Below are positions 1-5,878 of a stretch of DNA of 11,565 nucleotides, piece by piece. This stretch comes from an uncultured Porphyromonadaceae bacterium (lineage in GTDB: Bacteria; Bacteroidota; Bacteroidia; Bacteroidales; Paludibacteraceae). Every line of letters starts with the position of its first letter. Positions within the stretch are counted from its first letter, which is position 1. The DNA lies in assembly GCA_937898265.1 (NCBI GenBank), contig CALEJM010000256.1, positions 1 through 11,565 on the forward strand, written 5' to 3'. The translations under genes and the position numbers were made by a program. The notes under the pieces are model-generated. The model made no database searches, was not told where the DNA came from, and was given only the letters and a program-made list of their open reading frames with translations.

Positions 1-1
1 G

Positions 2-742
2 CATTTTCTTGGATTGCGTCAGTCGGGAGACATCGACATCTGGATAGAAGGTGGTGTAGAGGCTGTGGTGAAGTTGGCCGGGAATCTTGGACAGAAGGCT
101 GACGTGACGGAGCAGCATGTGCACCTGGATCTATTCGAGGATACTGAGGTGGAGGCGCATTTCACGCCTTCGGTGCTGAAGAGTCCGAGGGTGAACAGGC
201 GTTTGCAGAAGTGGTTTGAGGAACAGGCTACGACTCAGTTTGAACATAGAAATGAGGCAGGACTCTGTGTCCCGAATGACGAGTTCAATCTTGTATTCTT
301 GTTGATACACGTTTATCGACATCTGTTCGGTGAGGGTGTTGGCATGAGACAGGTGATGGACTATTACTTTGCCCTGATGCACAGTGGAGCTGAGGACAAG
401 CGAAAGGCGATGCTGATGATTGAGCGCATTGGTCTTGGTAAGTTTGCTGCTGGCATGATGTGGATGCTGGAAAAGGTGTTTGGCCTGCAACGTGCGGATA
501 TGCTTTGTGAACCTAATGAGCGTCATAGCACTTTCTTGCTGAATGAGGTGCTATTGTCGGGCAACATGGGCCATTACGACGAGCGCACGAAGAATGCTGA
601 TCGCAGTTCTAGGTGGAAGCGCTTCTGGCTGATGAATCGGCATAACTTCAGGCTGGTTTCGTATTACCCTGCCGAGACGCTTTGGGCACCATGGTCTCGC
701 ATATGCTATTGGGTGTGGAGAAAATGGAATGGATGGATTTAA
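2..742 (+). CDS. Nucleotidyltransferase-family protein, 3' part (5' end outside window)
   Basis: The reading frame is already open at the first bases of the window, so only the C-terminal ~246 residues are present and the true start lies upstream. The N-terminal visible stretch contains R-Q-S-G-D-I-D-I-W, the GDID-type metal-binding signature of the uncharacterised nucleotidyltransferase family (NTP_transf_5-like) common in polysaccharide clusters. Further on, HVHLDLFEDTEVEAHF and GVGMRQVMDYYFAL fit the family pattern of a second acidic strand followed by a helical region with a G-[IV]-G-x-R-Q motif. The substrate is unknown; members are often found beside capsule or O-antigen genes, which fits the sugar transferase gene two genes downstream. 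The family call rests on motif recall, not a search. Base composition is near 50% G+C, unlike the A+T-rich gene that follows 29 bases later. Confidence 0.72.
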   Translation, partial: HFLGLRQSGDIDIWIEGGVEAVVKLAGNLGQKADVTEQHVHLDLFEDTEVEAHFTPSVLKSPRVNRRLQKWFEEQATTQFEHRNEAGLCVPNDEFNLVFLLIHVYRHLFGEGVGMRQVMDYYFALMHSGAEDKRKAMLMIERIGLGKFAAGMMWMLEKVFGLQRADMLCEPNERHSTFLLNEVLLSGNMGHYDERTKNADRSSRWKRFWLMNRHNFRLVSYYPAETLWAPWSRICYWVWRKWNGWI

Positions 743-771
743 TTGATTGAATATACTGAAAGAATATAAAT

Positions 772-1521
772 ATGGATTGGATTAATATCGTTCTGTTGTT
801 TTTGAATATTGTCCTTTTCGGATTATTCGCCTTCTATCAGAATTACTATAAGAAGTTGGCTGATCTTGTGATAGCAAAAGACGAAGCATTTGAGAAGGAG
901 AAAGGAAAACTTGATGCAACCAAAGAAGCTGTAGATAATGTTCTTAAAGAGCTTGAGCAAATGAAGGCGTCAGTGTCTTTAGAAGAACAAAGAAAACATG
1001 AGTTCATTAACGAACGTAACAAAAAGTTGATGAATATATTGCGTTATTCAGAACAAGTCAATCTAAGTAAGCAAATATTGATGACTGCTATCAATAATGA
1101 ATCGGTAGAAAGAATGCAAGAGCTACATACTTCCCTAAATTCTATGATTTTAGATCTAAGAACAGATTTAACATATTTAGTTGTATTTCATGAAAATATT
1201 GGTAAGGACCGTAGTTTAACACTATTCGGAGACAAGATATTCTATTTGGCCAATGAAGTAGTTGTAAGAATTACTAATGCAATAGCACTTCTTGAAACAA
1301 AGCATAAGTATATGGATTATGCAATGAGTTCACAAGATGAAATAGAAAAGGCAACATGGTTACAAAACGCAATTACAACTAAAACACAATTGGAGGAAAT
1401 GAAAGTAGACACTAATTTCAAAGGCCATCTGGGTTATGAAGACGCTCATACTGCGTACATTGTATTCTTGAGTCAATTGTATAACTCAGATGTTTTCTTG
1501 AAGTATAACTTAGAAAAATAA
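772..1521 (+). CDS. Unrecognised membrane-anchored coiled-coil protein (249 aa)
   Basis: I do not recognise this protein. It starts with one hydrophobic segment (about residues 4-23) with no obvious cleavage site, followed by a Lys/Glu-rich heptad-like region (about 25-80) likely to form a coiled coil. The remainder (about 85-249) looks like a soluble helical domain. This suggests a protein anchored by its N-terminus in the inner membrane with the bulk in the cytoplasm. The ATG at 772 follows an A+T-rich stretch, as is usual for Bacteroidetes starts. The gene is strikingly A+T-rich: three 60-base stretches I counted had 16, 17 and 21 G/C, against about 32 in a comparable stretch of the racemase gene at 4441-4500. 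That suggests recent horizontal acquisition. It lies 29 bases after the nucleotidyltransferase gene and 6 bases before the sugar transferase gene, so it is probably cotranscribed, but a polysaccharide role is only association. Confidence 0.75.
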   Translation: MDWINIVLLFLNIVLFGLFAFYQNYYKKLADLVIAKDEAFEKEKGKLDATKEAVDNVLKELEQMKASVSLEEQRKHEFINERNKKLMNILRYSEQVNLSKQILMTAINNESVERMQELHTSLNSMILDLRTDLTYLVVFHENIGKDRSLTLFGDKIFYLANEVVVRITNAIALLETKHKYMDYAMSSQDEIEKATWLQNAITTKTQLEEMKVDTNFKGHLGYEDAHTAYIVFLSQLYNSDVFLKYNLEK

Positions 1522-1527
1522 AACTAT

Positions 1528-1983
1528 ATGATACTCAAACGGCTTTTTGATATTCTTGCAAGTTTCTTTGGTTTGCTGATTATATGGCCTCTGATTATTG
1601 TGGTGGCTATTCTTGTTAAGATAAAGATGCCGGGTGGTCCAGCGTTCTTCTGCCAGAAGCGTGTGGGAAAAAATGGCAAGTTGTTTACATGTCATAAGTT
1701 TAGATCCATGCTGTTTGCACCGAAGGTGGAAAACGGTAAAGAGGGTAAAGAGGGTAAAGAAGGTAAAGAGAGTAAAGAGGGTTTTGGCTTCGCTTTGCCG
1801 GAGAATGTGAAGGAAATGACGGATCAGGAGTTGGCGATATGGTATAACGACAACGTCATCTATCCAGACAAGGTTCGCCTGAACAAGTACTACTATCATC
1901 ACTACTGTTTCCTGAAGGACATCGAGATAATCTTCGCCGCGGTGCTTGGCTTCAAGGTGCAGTTTGCTGGGGAGGAGATATAA
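1528..1983 (+). pseudogene. Sugar (undecaprenyl-phosphate) transferase with in-frame deletion of the catalytic centre
   Basis: The first ~61 residues match the bacterial sugar transferase family (WcaJ/PglC-like polyprenyl-phosphate sugar-1-phosphate transferases), which start lipid-linked polysaccharide synthesis at the inner membrane: KRLFDI, a hydrophobic membrane hairpin at about 11-31, GGPAFF-QKRVGKNGK and KFRSM. The last ~45 residues (YNDNVIYPDKVRLN, then a hydrophobic stretch) match the C-terminal end of the Bacteroidetes version. Between them the family normally has 80-90 residues including L-D-E-L-P-Q, the GPRP motif and the P-G-I-T-G motif; all are absent. Residues 70-84 are instead a GKE repeat encoded by five 9-base units. 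The frame stays open to a TAA at 1981-1983, giving 151 residues where about 200 or more are expected. It is probably a non-functional remnant, though a membrane-inserted product could still be made. The alternative is a degenerate short variant with another role. Confidence 0.75.
1735..1779 (+). repeat. In-frame 9-bp tandem repeat, five units
   Basis: Five consecutive units of GGTAAAGAG, the third with a final A and the fifth with an initial A, lie inside the remnant sugar transferase and encode GKEGKEGKEGKESKE. Because the unit is a multiple of three, gain or loss of units leaves the reading frame intact. The repeat sits exactly where homology to the sugar transferase family is interrupted. 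Confidence 0.9.
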
Positions 1984-2047
1984 GGAGCTGTCCGCAGTTT
2001 GCAAATCTTATGATTCGTCTGAAAAATATGCAAGTTTAATATATGTT

Positions 2048-2082
2048 TTTGTCTGTATGTCGTGGGAAATGTGTAATTTTGC
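2048..2082 (+). promoter_or_regulatory. Bacteroidetes-type promoter without a downstream protein gene
   Basis: TAATTTTGC at 2074-2082 matches the -7 consensus TAnnTTTGC, with TTTG at 2048-2051 as a -33 element, 22 bases between them, slightly longer than usual. Transcription would begin near 2089. No credible ORF follows on this strand before the terminator at 2288-2319. Confidence 0.45.
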
Positions 2083-2095
2083 GCTACATCTAACG

Positions 2096-2143
2096 CTTGG
2101 AATGGTGTATTAATTGAGTATTACTAATCCTTGGAATGGTGTA
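2096..2143. repeat. Direct repeat of a 14-mer, CTTGGAATGGTGTA, two copies
   Basis: Identical copies of CTTGGAATGGTGTA occur at 2096-2109 and 2130-2143, 34 bases apart start to start, about three helical turns. Both lie just downstream of the predicted transcription start near 2089. They could be protein-binding sites, elements of a structured RNA or a local duplication; the sequence does not decide. Confidence 0.7.
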
Positions 2144-2287
2144 GAATACATTTTTAAGACATTGTATAATAGTCCCCAGAATTTAGGCAACCACAATAAC
2201 ACAAATTATATTATTACTTTCCAACCTCAGCCTTATTTCACTCAGTTAGGTTGAGGCTCAATCGCTAAACTTTATTCGTTTCAAGAT

Positions 2288-2319
2288 AGCCAGCGGCTTA
2301 TGTCGTTGGCTTTTCTTTT
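2288..2319 (+). terminator. Rho-independent terminator, + strand
   Basis: AGCCAGCG at 2288-2295 pairs with CGTTGGCT at 2304-2311 (one G-T pair, 8-base loop), followed by TTTTCTTTT up to 2319. It would end transcripts from the left, either the polysaccharide-type operon or the possible short transcript starting near 2089. Confidence 0.6.
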
Positions 2320-2344
2320 GGTTTGCTTTGTGAGTTGTGGGCAC

Positions 2345-2374
2345 AAAAAAAGCGGAAAGATTTCTCTTTCCGCT
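2345..2374 (-). terminator. Terminator of tRNA-Phe, - strand
   Basis: AGCGGAAAGA (2351-2360) and TCTTTCCGCT (2365-2374) form a perfect ten-base stem with a four-base loop. Read on the - strand it is followed by seven T residues (A run at 2345-2351). It lies ten bases beyond the encoded CCA end of tRNA-Phe. Confidence 0.85.
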
Positions 2375-2384
2375 TGGTTGGCTT

Positions 2385-2460
2385 TGGTGGTGCCACCAGG
2401 ATTCGAACCGGGGACACACGGATTTTCAGTCCGATGCTCTACCAACTGAGCTATGGCACC
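2385..2460 (-). tRNA. tRNA-Phe (anticodon GAA)
   Basis: On the - strand a full cloverleaf can be read: acceptor arms GGTGCCA and TGGCACC, D-arm with AGTTGGTA, anticodon loop CTGAAAA with anticodon GAA (2425-2427), T-arm with GGTTCGAATCC. The discriminator is A and the 3' CCA is encoded (2385-2387), giving 76 nt in all. It delivers phenylalanine for UUU and UUC codons. The outermost anticodon-stem pair is T-T, a small irregularity. It has its own promoter and terminator, so it appears to be a single-gene transcription unit divergent from fabD. Confidence 0.97.
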
Positions 2461-2476
2461 ATTGCCGTTTGCGAGT

Positions 2477-2509
2477 GCAAAAGTACAGCATTTGAAGCAT
2501 CTGACCAAA
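2477..2509 (-). promoter_or_regulatory. Promoter of tRNA-Phe
   Basis: On the - strand TACTTTTGC (2485-2477) matches the Bacteroidetes -7 box, and TTTG (2509-2506) lies 20 bases further upstream as the -33 element. The first tRNA base is at 2460, so a short leader of roughly ten bases is expected. Confidence 0.75.
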
Positions 2510-2607
2510 CTTTTCAACGATTTTTTTTGATAAATCGCATTCTTTTTATTCAATAAGTTGTACTGCAAAGACTTGCAAAAACACCACTGAACAAATACGG
2601 CAGAAAA

Positions 2608-2640
2608 TTTGTTTATACAAACTAAAAAATGTACCTTTGC
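2608..2640 (+). promoter_or_regulatory. Promoter of fabD
   Basis: TACCTTTGC at 2632-2640 fits the -7 consensus, and TTTG at 2608-2611 lies 20 bases upstream as -33. The predicted start near 2647 leaves a ~50-base leader before the ATG at 2699 and argues against translation beginning further upstream, although the frame is open from 2609. Confidence 0.75.
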
Positions 2641-2698
2641 AAAGGGTTTGCGAGGCTACTCCACCCCACAAAATTCGTCAATAATAATTCAATTTTTT

Positions 2699-3550
2699 AT
2701 GAAAGCATACGTATTTCCTGGTCAAGGTGCTCAGTTCGTAGGCATGGGCAAAGACCTCTATGAGTCTTCAGCTTTGGCTAAAGAATATTTCGAACAAGCC
2801 AACGAGATTCTCGGTTTCAGAATTACAGACTTGATGTTTGCTGGCACCGACGAAGACTTGCGTCAAACAAAAGTAACTCAACCAGCCGTTTTCCTCCACT
2901 CTGTGATTTCTGCTTTGGTGTTGGAAGACTTCAAACCAGACATGACCGCAGGTCACTCTTTGGGTGAGTTCTCAGCATTGGTAGCTGCCAAGGCTTTGGA
3001 TTTTGCCGACGGTTTGAAATTGGTTTCTGCTCGTGCTCAGGCCATGCAGAAAGCTTGCGAGATGAATCCATCAACCATGGCTGCCGTTCTCGGTTTGCCT
3101 GATGAGGTGATTGAAGATGTTTGCGCAAAGGTAGAAGGTGTGGTTGTTCCTGCCAACTACAACTGCCCTGGTCAGTTGGTAATCTCTGGTGCTCACGAGG
3201 CCATCGACAAAGCTTGCGCTATGTTGCTTGAGGCTGGTGCAAAACGCGCAATGAAACTTGCTGTTGGCGGCGGTTTCCACTCACCATGCATGGAGCCTGC
3301 ACGAGAAGAACTCGAGGCTGCCATCAAGGTTACAGACTTCCACAACCCAATCTGTCCAATCTACCAAAACGTAGACGCACGTCCTCACACCGATCCAAAC
3401 GAAATCAAAGTCAACCTCATTGCTCAGTTGACAGCTCCAGTTCGTTGGACACAGAGTGTGATGCACATGGTTGAAGACGGTGCTACTGAGTTCACCGAGC
3501 TCGGTCCAGGCAACGTTTTGACCGGTTTGATTCGCAAAATCAAGAAATAA
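2699..3550 (+). CDS. fabD: Malonyl-CoA:acyl carrier protein transacylase
   Basis: FabD moves malonyl groups from CoA to acyl carrier protein, supplying the extender unit for type II fatty-acid synthesis in the cytoplasm. The 283-residue product has the normal length. Visible motifs are the N-terminal YVFPGQGAQ (oxyanion-hole Gln at about 12), the nucleophile elbow GHSLGEFSA with Ser87, Arg112 in SARAQAMQ, which would bind the malonyl carboxylate, the catalytic His194 in GGGFHSPCM, and GPGNVLTGL near the C-terminus. The open frame extends 30 codons upstream, but that part overlaps the promoter and is not FabD-like, so the ATG at 2699 is chosen. It has its own promoter and a strong terminator and appears monocistronic, without the fabH/fabG/acpP neighbours seen in many bacteria. 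Confidence 0.96.
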   Translation: MKAYVFPGQGAQFVGMGKDLYESSALAKEYFEQANEILGFRITDLMFAGTDEDLRQTKVTQPAVFLHSVISALVLEDFKPDMTAGHSLGEFSALVAAKALDFADGLKLVSARAQAMQKACEMNPSTMAAVLGLPDEVIEDVCAKVEGVVVPANYNCPGQLVISGAHEAIDKACAMLLEAGAKRAMKLAVGGGFHSPCMEPAREELEAAIKVTDFHNPICPIYQNVDARPHTDPNEIKVNLIAQLTAPVRWTQSVMHMVEDGATEFTELGPGNVLTGLIRKIKK

Positions 3551-3566
3551 GACACATTATTTATAT

Positions 3567-3606
3567 ACAGCTTTAGGATGGTAAGTTCCATTCTAAAGCT
3601 GTTTTT
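3567..3606 (+). terminator. Terminator of fabD
   Basis: A 15-base stem (3567-3581 with 3588-3602, one G-T pair) around the loop TAAGTT is followed by TTTTTA. It begins 16 bases after the fabD stop codon and separates fabD from the racemase gene. Confidence 0.9.
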
Positions 3607-3608
3607 AC

Positions 3609-3639
3609 TTTTCAACTCAGACACGATCCCCTATTTTGC
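3609..3639 (+). promoter_or_regulatory. Weak candidate promoter of the racemase gene
   Basis: TATTTTGC at 3632-3639 resembles the -7 box but is one base short between TA and TTTG; TTTT at 3609-3612 stands 19 bases upstream. If used, transcription would start near 3646, which would support the ATG at 3672 over the TTG at 3636. Some promoter is needed here because the fabD terminator lies just upstream. Confidence 0.35.
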
Positions 3640-3671
3640 AGCAGAAAGAGATAGCAAGATATGAAGTGGAG

Positions 3672-5171
3672 ATGGGCATCAACAACTGTCTCCTCGTGCG
3701 CGACACACACAACAGCGACCTCACCTCACTCACGAAACACGCGTTGAGTTTCTTGGAGCAGCAGTCCACTGGTCAGTGTGCCCGAACGCTCATCGTTTCT
3801 GACATCGATGCCGACGAGATGGTGTGCGAGATGTTCTACAACAACATACGCCAAATCATCAAGACCGACAGTGTGCAGAGAATCATCTTCTTGGGCAACG
3901 ACCTCATGGCACACTCCAATCTCTTTCAACATCCCAACGCCCATTTCTTCCGCTCCACATTTGAGTTTCTCGACTCCGACCTCATCCACGACTTCCGCAA
4001 CGAAGCCATTTTGTTGAAGGTGGCTCCACCGTTCAAACCCAGAAAGATTGAGCGACGCTTCCAACTTCTTGCCCACGACACGGTGATGGAGATTAACTTC
4101 GATGCGATGTTCCACAACATCGACTATTTCCGAATGAAATTAAAACCCACCACCAAGCTGATGTGTATGGTCAAGGCTTCTGCCTATGGCAGCGGTTCGG
4201 TAGAGGTGGCACAAGCCATGGAGCACTACGGCGTCGACTACCTGGCTGTTGCTTTTGTCAACGAGGGTTGCGAACTGCGCGAAGCAGGCATCAAGATGCC
4301 GATCATGGTGCTCGACCCCATGGTCTCTTCCATCAACCACCTCTTCCAAAACAACCTCGAGCCAGAAGTCGGTTCGTTCCGCATGCTTCGCAAACTGATT
4401 AAAGAGGCACAGATTCGCAAGTTGAAGCACTACCCTATCCACATCAAATTCGACACGGGCATGCACCGCGCCGGCTTTGAGTTGAAAGAGATGGACCAAC
4501 TGACAGCCATCTTGCAGAAACACGACTGCATCGAAGTCAAGTCAGCCTTCTCCCATCTTGCCGCCGCCGACGAGTTGACGCCAGAGATGGACGCCTTCAC
4601 ACTTCAACAAATCAACACCTTCACCACCTGCACCAACCAATTGGAGCAGGCATTGGGCCATCCCGTCATCAAACACATACTCAACACCGCAGGCATCGAG
4701 CGATTCACCCCTTATCAGTTTGACATGGTGCGCCTCGGCATCGGTCTCTGGGGAATGAACTGCGTCAACCAAGACAAACTGCGCAACGTCAGTTCCCTCT
4801 CCACCAAGATAATGCAGATACGTCACCTTGAGCCAGGCGAGACGGTTGGTTACGGCAGAAAAGGAGTCATCACCACGCCCACCGACGTAGCTTTGCTGCC
4901 AATCGGATATGCCGACGGACTGGACCGTCGTTTAGGCAAAGGCGTTGGCCATGTGTTCTACAACAACATGCAGGCACCCATCATCGGCAACATCTGCATG
5001 GACCTCATGATGGTGGACGTCACGGGAATGAATGCCAAAGAAGGCGACAAGGTGATCATCTTCAACGATATCCATCCACTCTCAAGCATTGCCGAGACAC
5101 TCGGAACCATCCCTTACGAAGTCTTGACCTCTATTTCTCCACGCGTACGACGCGTCTACTACCGTGTCTGA
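3672..5171 (+). CDS. alr: Alanine racemase with only the C-terminal domain of a fused MurF
   Basis: The C-terminal ~360 residues are a complete PLP-dependent alanine racemase, which makes D-alanine for peptidoglycan. Numbered from the ATG at 3672: MVKASAYG with PLP-binding Lys168, KFDTGMHRAGF, VGYGRKG with the second catalytic base Tyr394, PIGYADG, and GNICMD. The first ~130 residues match the C-terminal domain of MurF as found in the Bacteroidetes MurF-Alr fusion: NNCLLVRDTHNSDLTSL, then TLIVSDI and a DFRNEAILLK segment. The usual fusion is about 820 residues; here the MurF UDP-binding and ATP-binding domains are absent, so ligase activity is not expected. Upstream codons from about 3654 (IARYEVE) still resemble MurF and an in-frame TTG lies at 3636, but ATG is preferred. 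The stop overlaps the next gene by 8 bases. A separate MurF would be needed elsewhere in the genome. Confidence 0.9.
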   Translation: MGINNCLLVRDTHNSDLTSLTKHALSFLEQQSTGQCARTLIVSDIDADEMVCEMFYNNIRQIIKTDSVQRIIFLGNDLMAHSNLFQHPNAHFFRSTFEFLDSDLIHDFRNEAILLKVAPPFKPRKIERRFQLLAHDTVMEINFDAMFHNIDYFRMKLKPTTKLMCMVKASAYGSGSVEVAQAMEHYGVDYLAVAFVNEGCELREAGIKMPIMVLDPMVSSINHLFQNNLEPEVGSFRMLRKLIKEAQIRKLKHYPIHIKFDTGMHRAGFELKEMDQLTAILQKHDCIEVKSAFSHLAAADELTPEMDAFTLQQINTFTTCTNQLEQALGHPVIKHILNTAGIERFTPYQFDMVRLGIGLWGMNCVNQDKLRNVSSLSTKIMQIRHLEPGETVGYGRKGVITTPTDVALLPIGYADGLDRRLGKGVGHVFYNNMQAPIIGNICMDLMMVDVTGMNAKEGDKVIIFNDIHPLSSIAETLGTIPYEVLTSISPRVRRVYYRV

Positions 5172-5769
5172 AGATACCTACACAACCATCGTCGGACCGT
5201 CCGAAGGTCTATACAAAGACAAAGGAAGTAAGTTCCTTGCCTTTGCCATGCCCGTTCAGACCGCAGAAGAGGCGATGGCTTTCGTAGAGAAGATACGTAA
5301 GGAATATCACGACGCGCGCCATGTCTGCTATGCCTATATGCTTGGCTACGAACGCAACACCTTCCGCGCCAACGACGACGGCGAGCCTTCAGGAACTGCT
5401 GGTAAACCCATCCTCGGACAAATCAACTCTGCCAACCTCACCAACATCGTAGTGGCTGTGGTACGCTATTTCGGTGGTATCCTCTTGGGCACCAGCGGAC
5501 TCATCGTAGCCTATAAGACTGCCGCCGCCGAGGCCATCAACGCAGCGGAAACGGTTGAGAAACTGGTGGAACAGCCGATGATGTTCACCTACGGCTACGA
5601 GTCAATGAATCAGGTGATGCGCATCGTGAAAGACTTCTCGCTCAACATCATCAAACACGAGCAAGACTTCAACTGCCGACTTACCATACTCTGCCGACTA
5701 ACCCTTGTCGACGCCGTCAAAGAGAAAGTTGAGCAACTCCGCACGGTGAAAGTCGATCTCCTCAAATAG
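5164..5769 (+). CDS. yigZ: YigZ/IMPACT (UPF0029) family protein
   Basis: The 201-residue product has the usual length and motifs of the YigZ/IMPACT family: KGSKFLAFA (20-28), ARHVCYAY (51-58), NDDGEPSGTAGKPIL (70-84) and VVRYFGGILLGTSGLIVAY (99-117), followed by the C-terminal ferredoxin-like DUF1949-type region. The family is widespread; its eukaryotic member IMPACT regulates GCN2, while the bacterial role is not settled, so no reaction is assigned. The start is GTG at 5164, overlapping the racemase stop by 8 bases; the next in-frame Met is at residue 29, inside the domain, so GTG is the only sensible start. The overlap suggests translational coupling with the racemase gene. Confidence 0.93.
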   Translation: MSEDTYTTIVGPSEGLYKDKGSKFLAFAMPVQTAEEAMAFVEKIRKEYHDARHVCYAYMLGYERNTFRANDDGEPSGTAGKPILGQINSANLTNIVVAVVRYFGGILLGTSGLIVAYKTAAAEAINAAETVEKLVEQPMMFTYGYESMNQVMRIVKDFSLNIIKHEQDFNCRLTILCRLTLVDAVKEKVEQLRTVKVDLLK

Positions 5770-5822
5770 TTTCCTTTTTTTGTTCCAGCGCCACACTTTC
5801 CAACGGTATTAAGGTGAGATAT

Positions 5823-5854
5823 TTTGTGAATTAGAAAAAATATCGTACTTTTGC
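5823..5854 (+). promoter_or_regulatory. Promoter of the small secreted-protein gene
   Basis: TACTTTTGC at 5846-5854 is a full match to the -7 consensus, and TTTG at 5823-5826 is 19 bases upstream. The expected start near 5861 leaves a leader of about 18 bases before the ATG at 5879. Confidence 0.75.
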
Positions 5855-5878
5855 AATCTCAAAACTCAGTTTGGCATC

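Larger units (their letters stand above)
2089..2319 (+). ncRNA. Possible non-coding transcript of about 230 nt between promoter and terminator
   Basis: This is an inference. The stretch is framed by a + strand promoter (2048-2082) and a rho-independent terminator (2288-2319) and has no ORF with protein-like features. It holds two copies of a 14-mer (2096-2109 and 2130-2143), a hairpin at 2225-2256 (nine-base stem with one G-T pair, 14-base loop) and the terminator stem. I do not recognise a known RNA family, and I could not find a long closing stem of the 6S RNA type. It could also be decayed intergenic sequence at the edge of the accessory region. Confidence 0.3.

Noticed and set aside
1735..1779. 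Short repeat array considered as CRISPR
   Set aside because: Units are 9 bases without spacers and in frame; no CRISPR array or cas gene is visible in the window.
1510..2004. - strand ORF of 164 codons with repeated FTLFT
   Set aside because: It is the complement of the GGTAAAGAG array and the sugar transferase remnant, with low-complexity content.
2281..2568. - strand ORF of 95 codons with AIAQLVEHRTENPCVPGSNPGGT, and + strand ORF 2323-2556
   Set aside because: Both are readings across the tRNA-Phe gene, a well-known source of spurious proteins.
2609..2698. N-terminal extension of FabD by 30 codons
   Set aside because: It overlaps the promoter and is not FabD-like; the MKAYVFPGQGAQ start is canonical.
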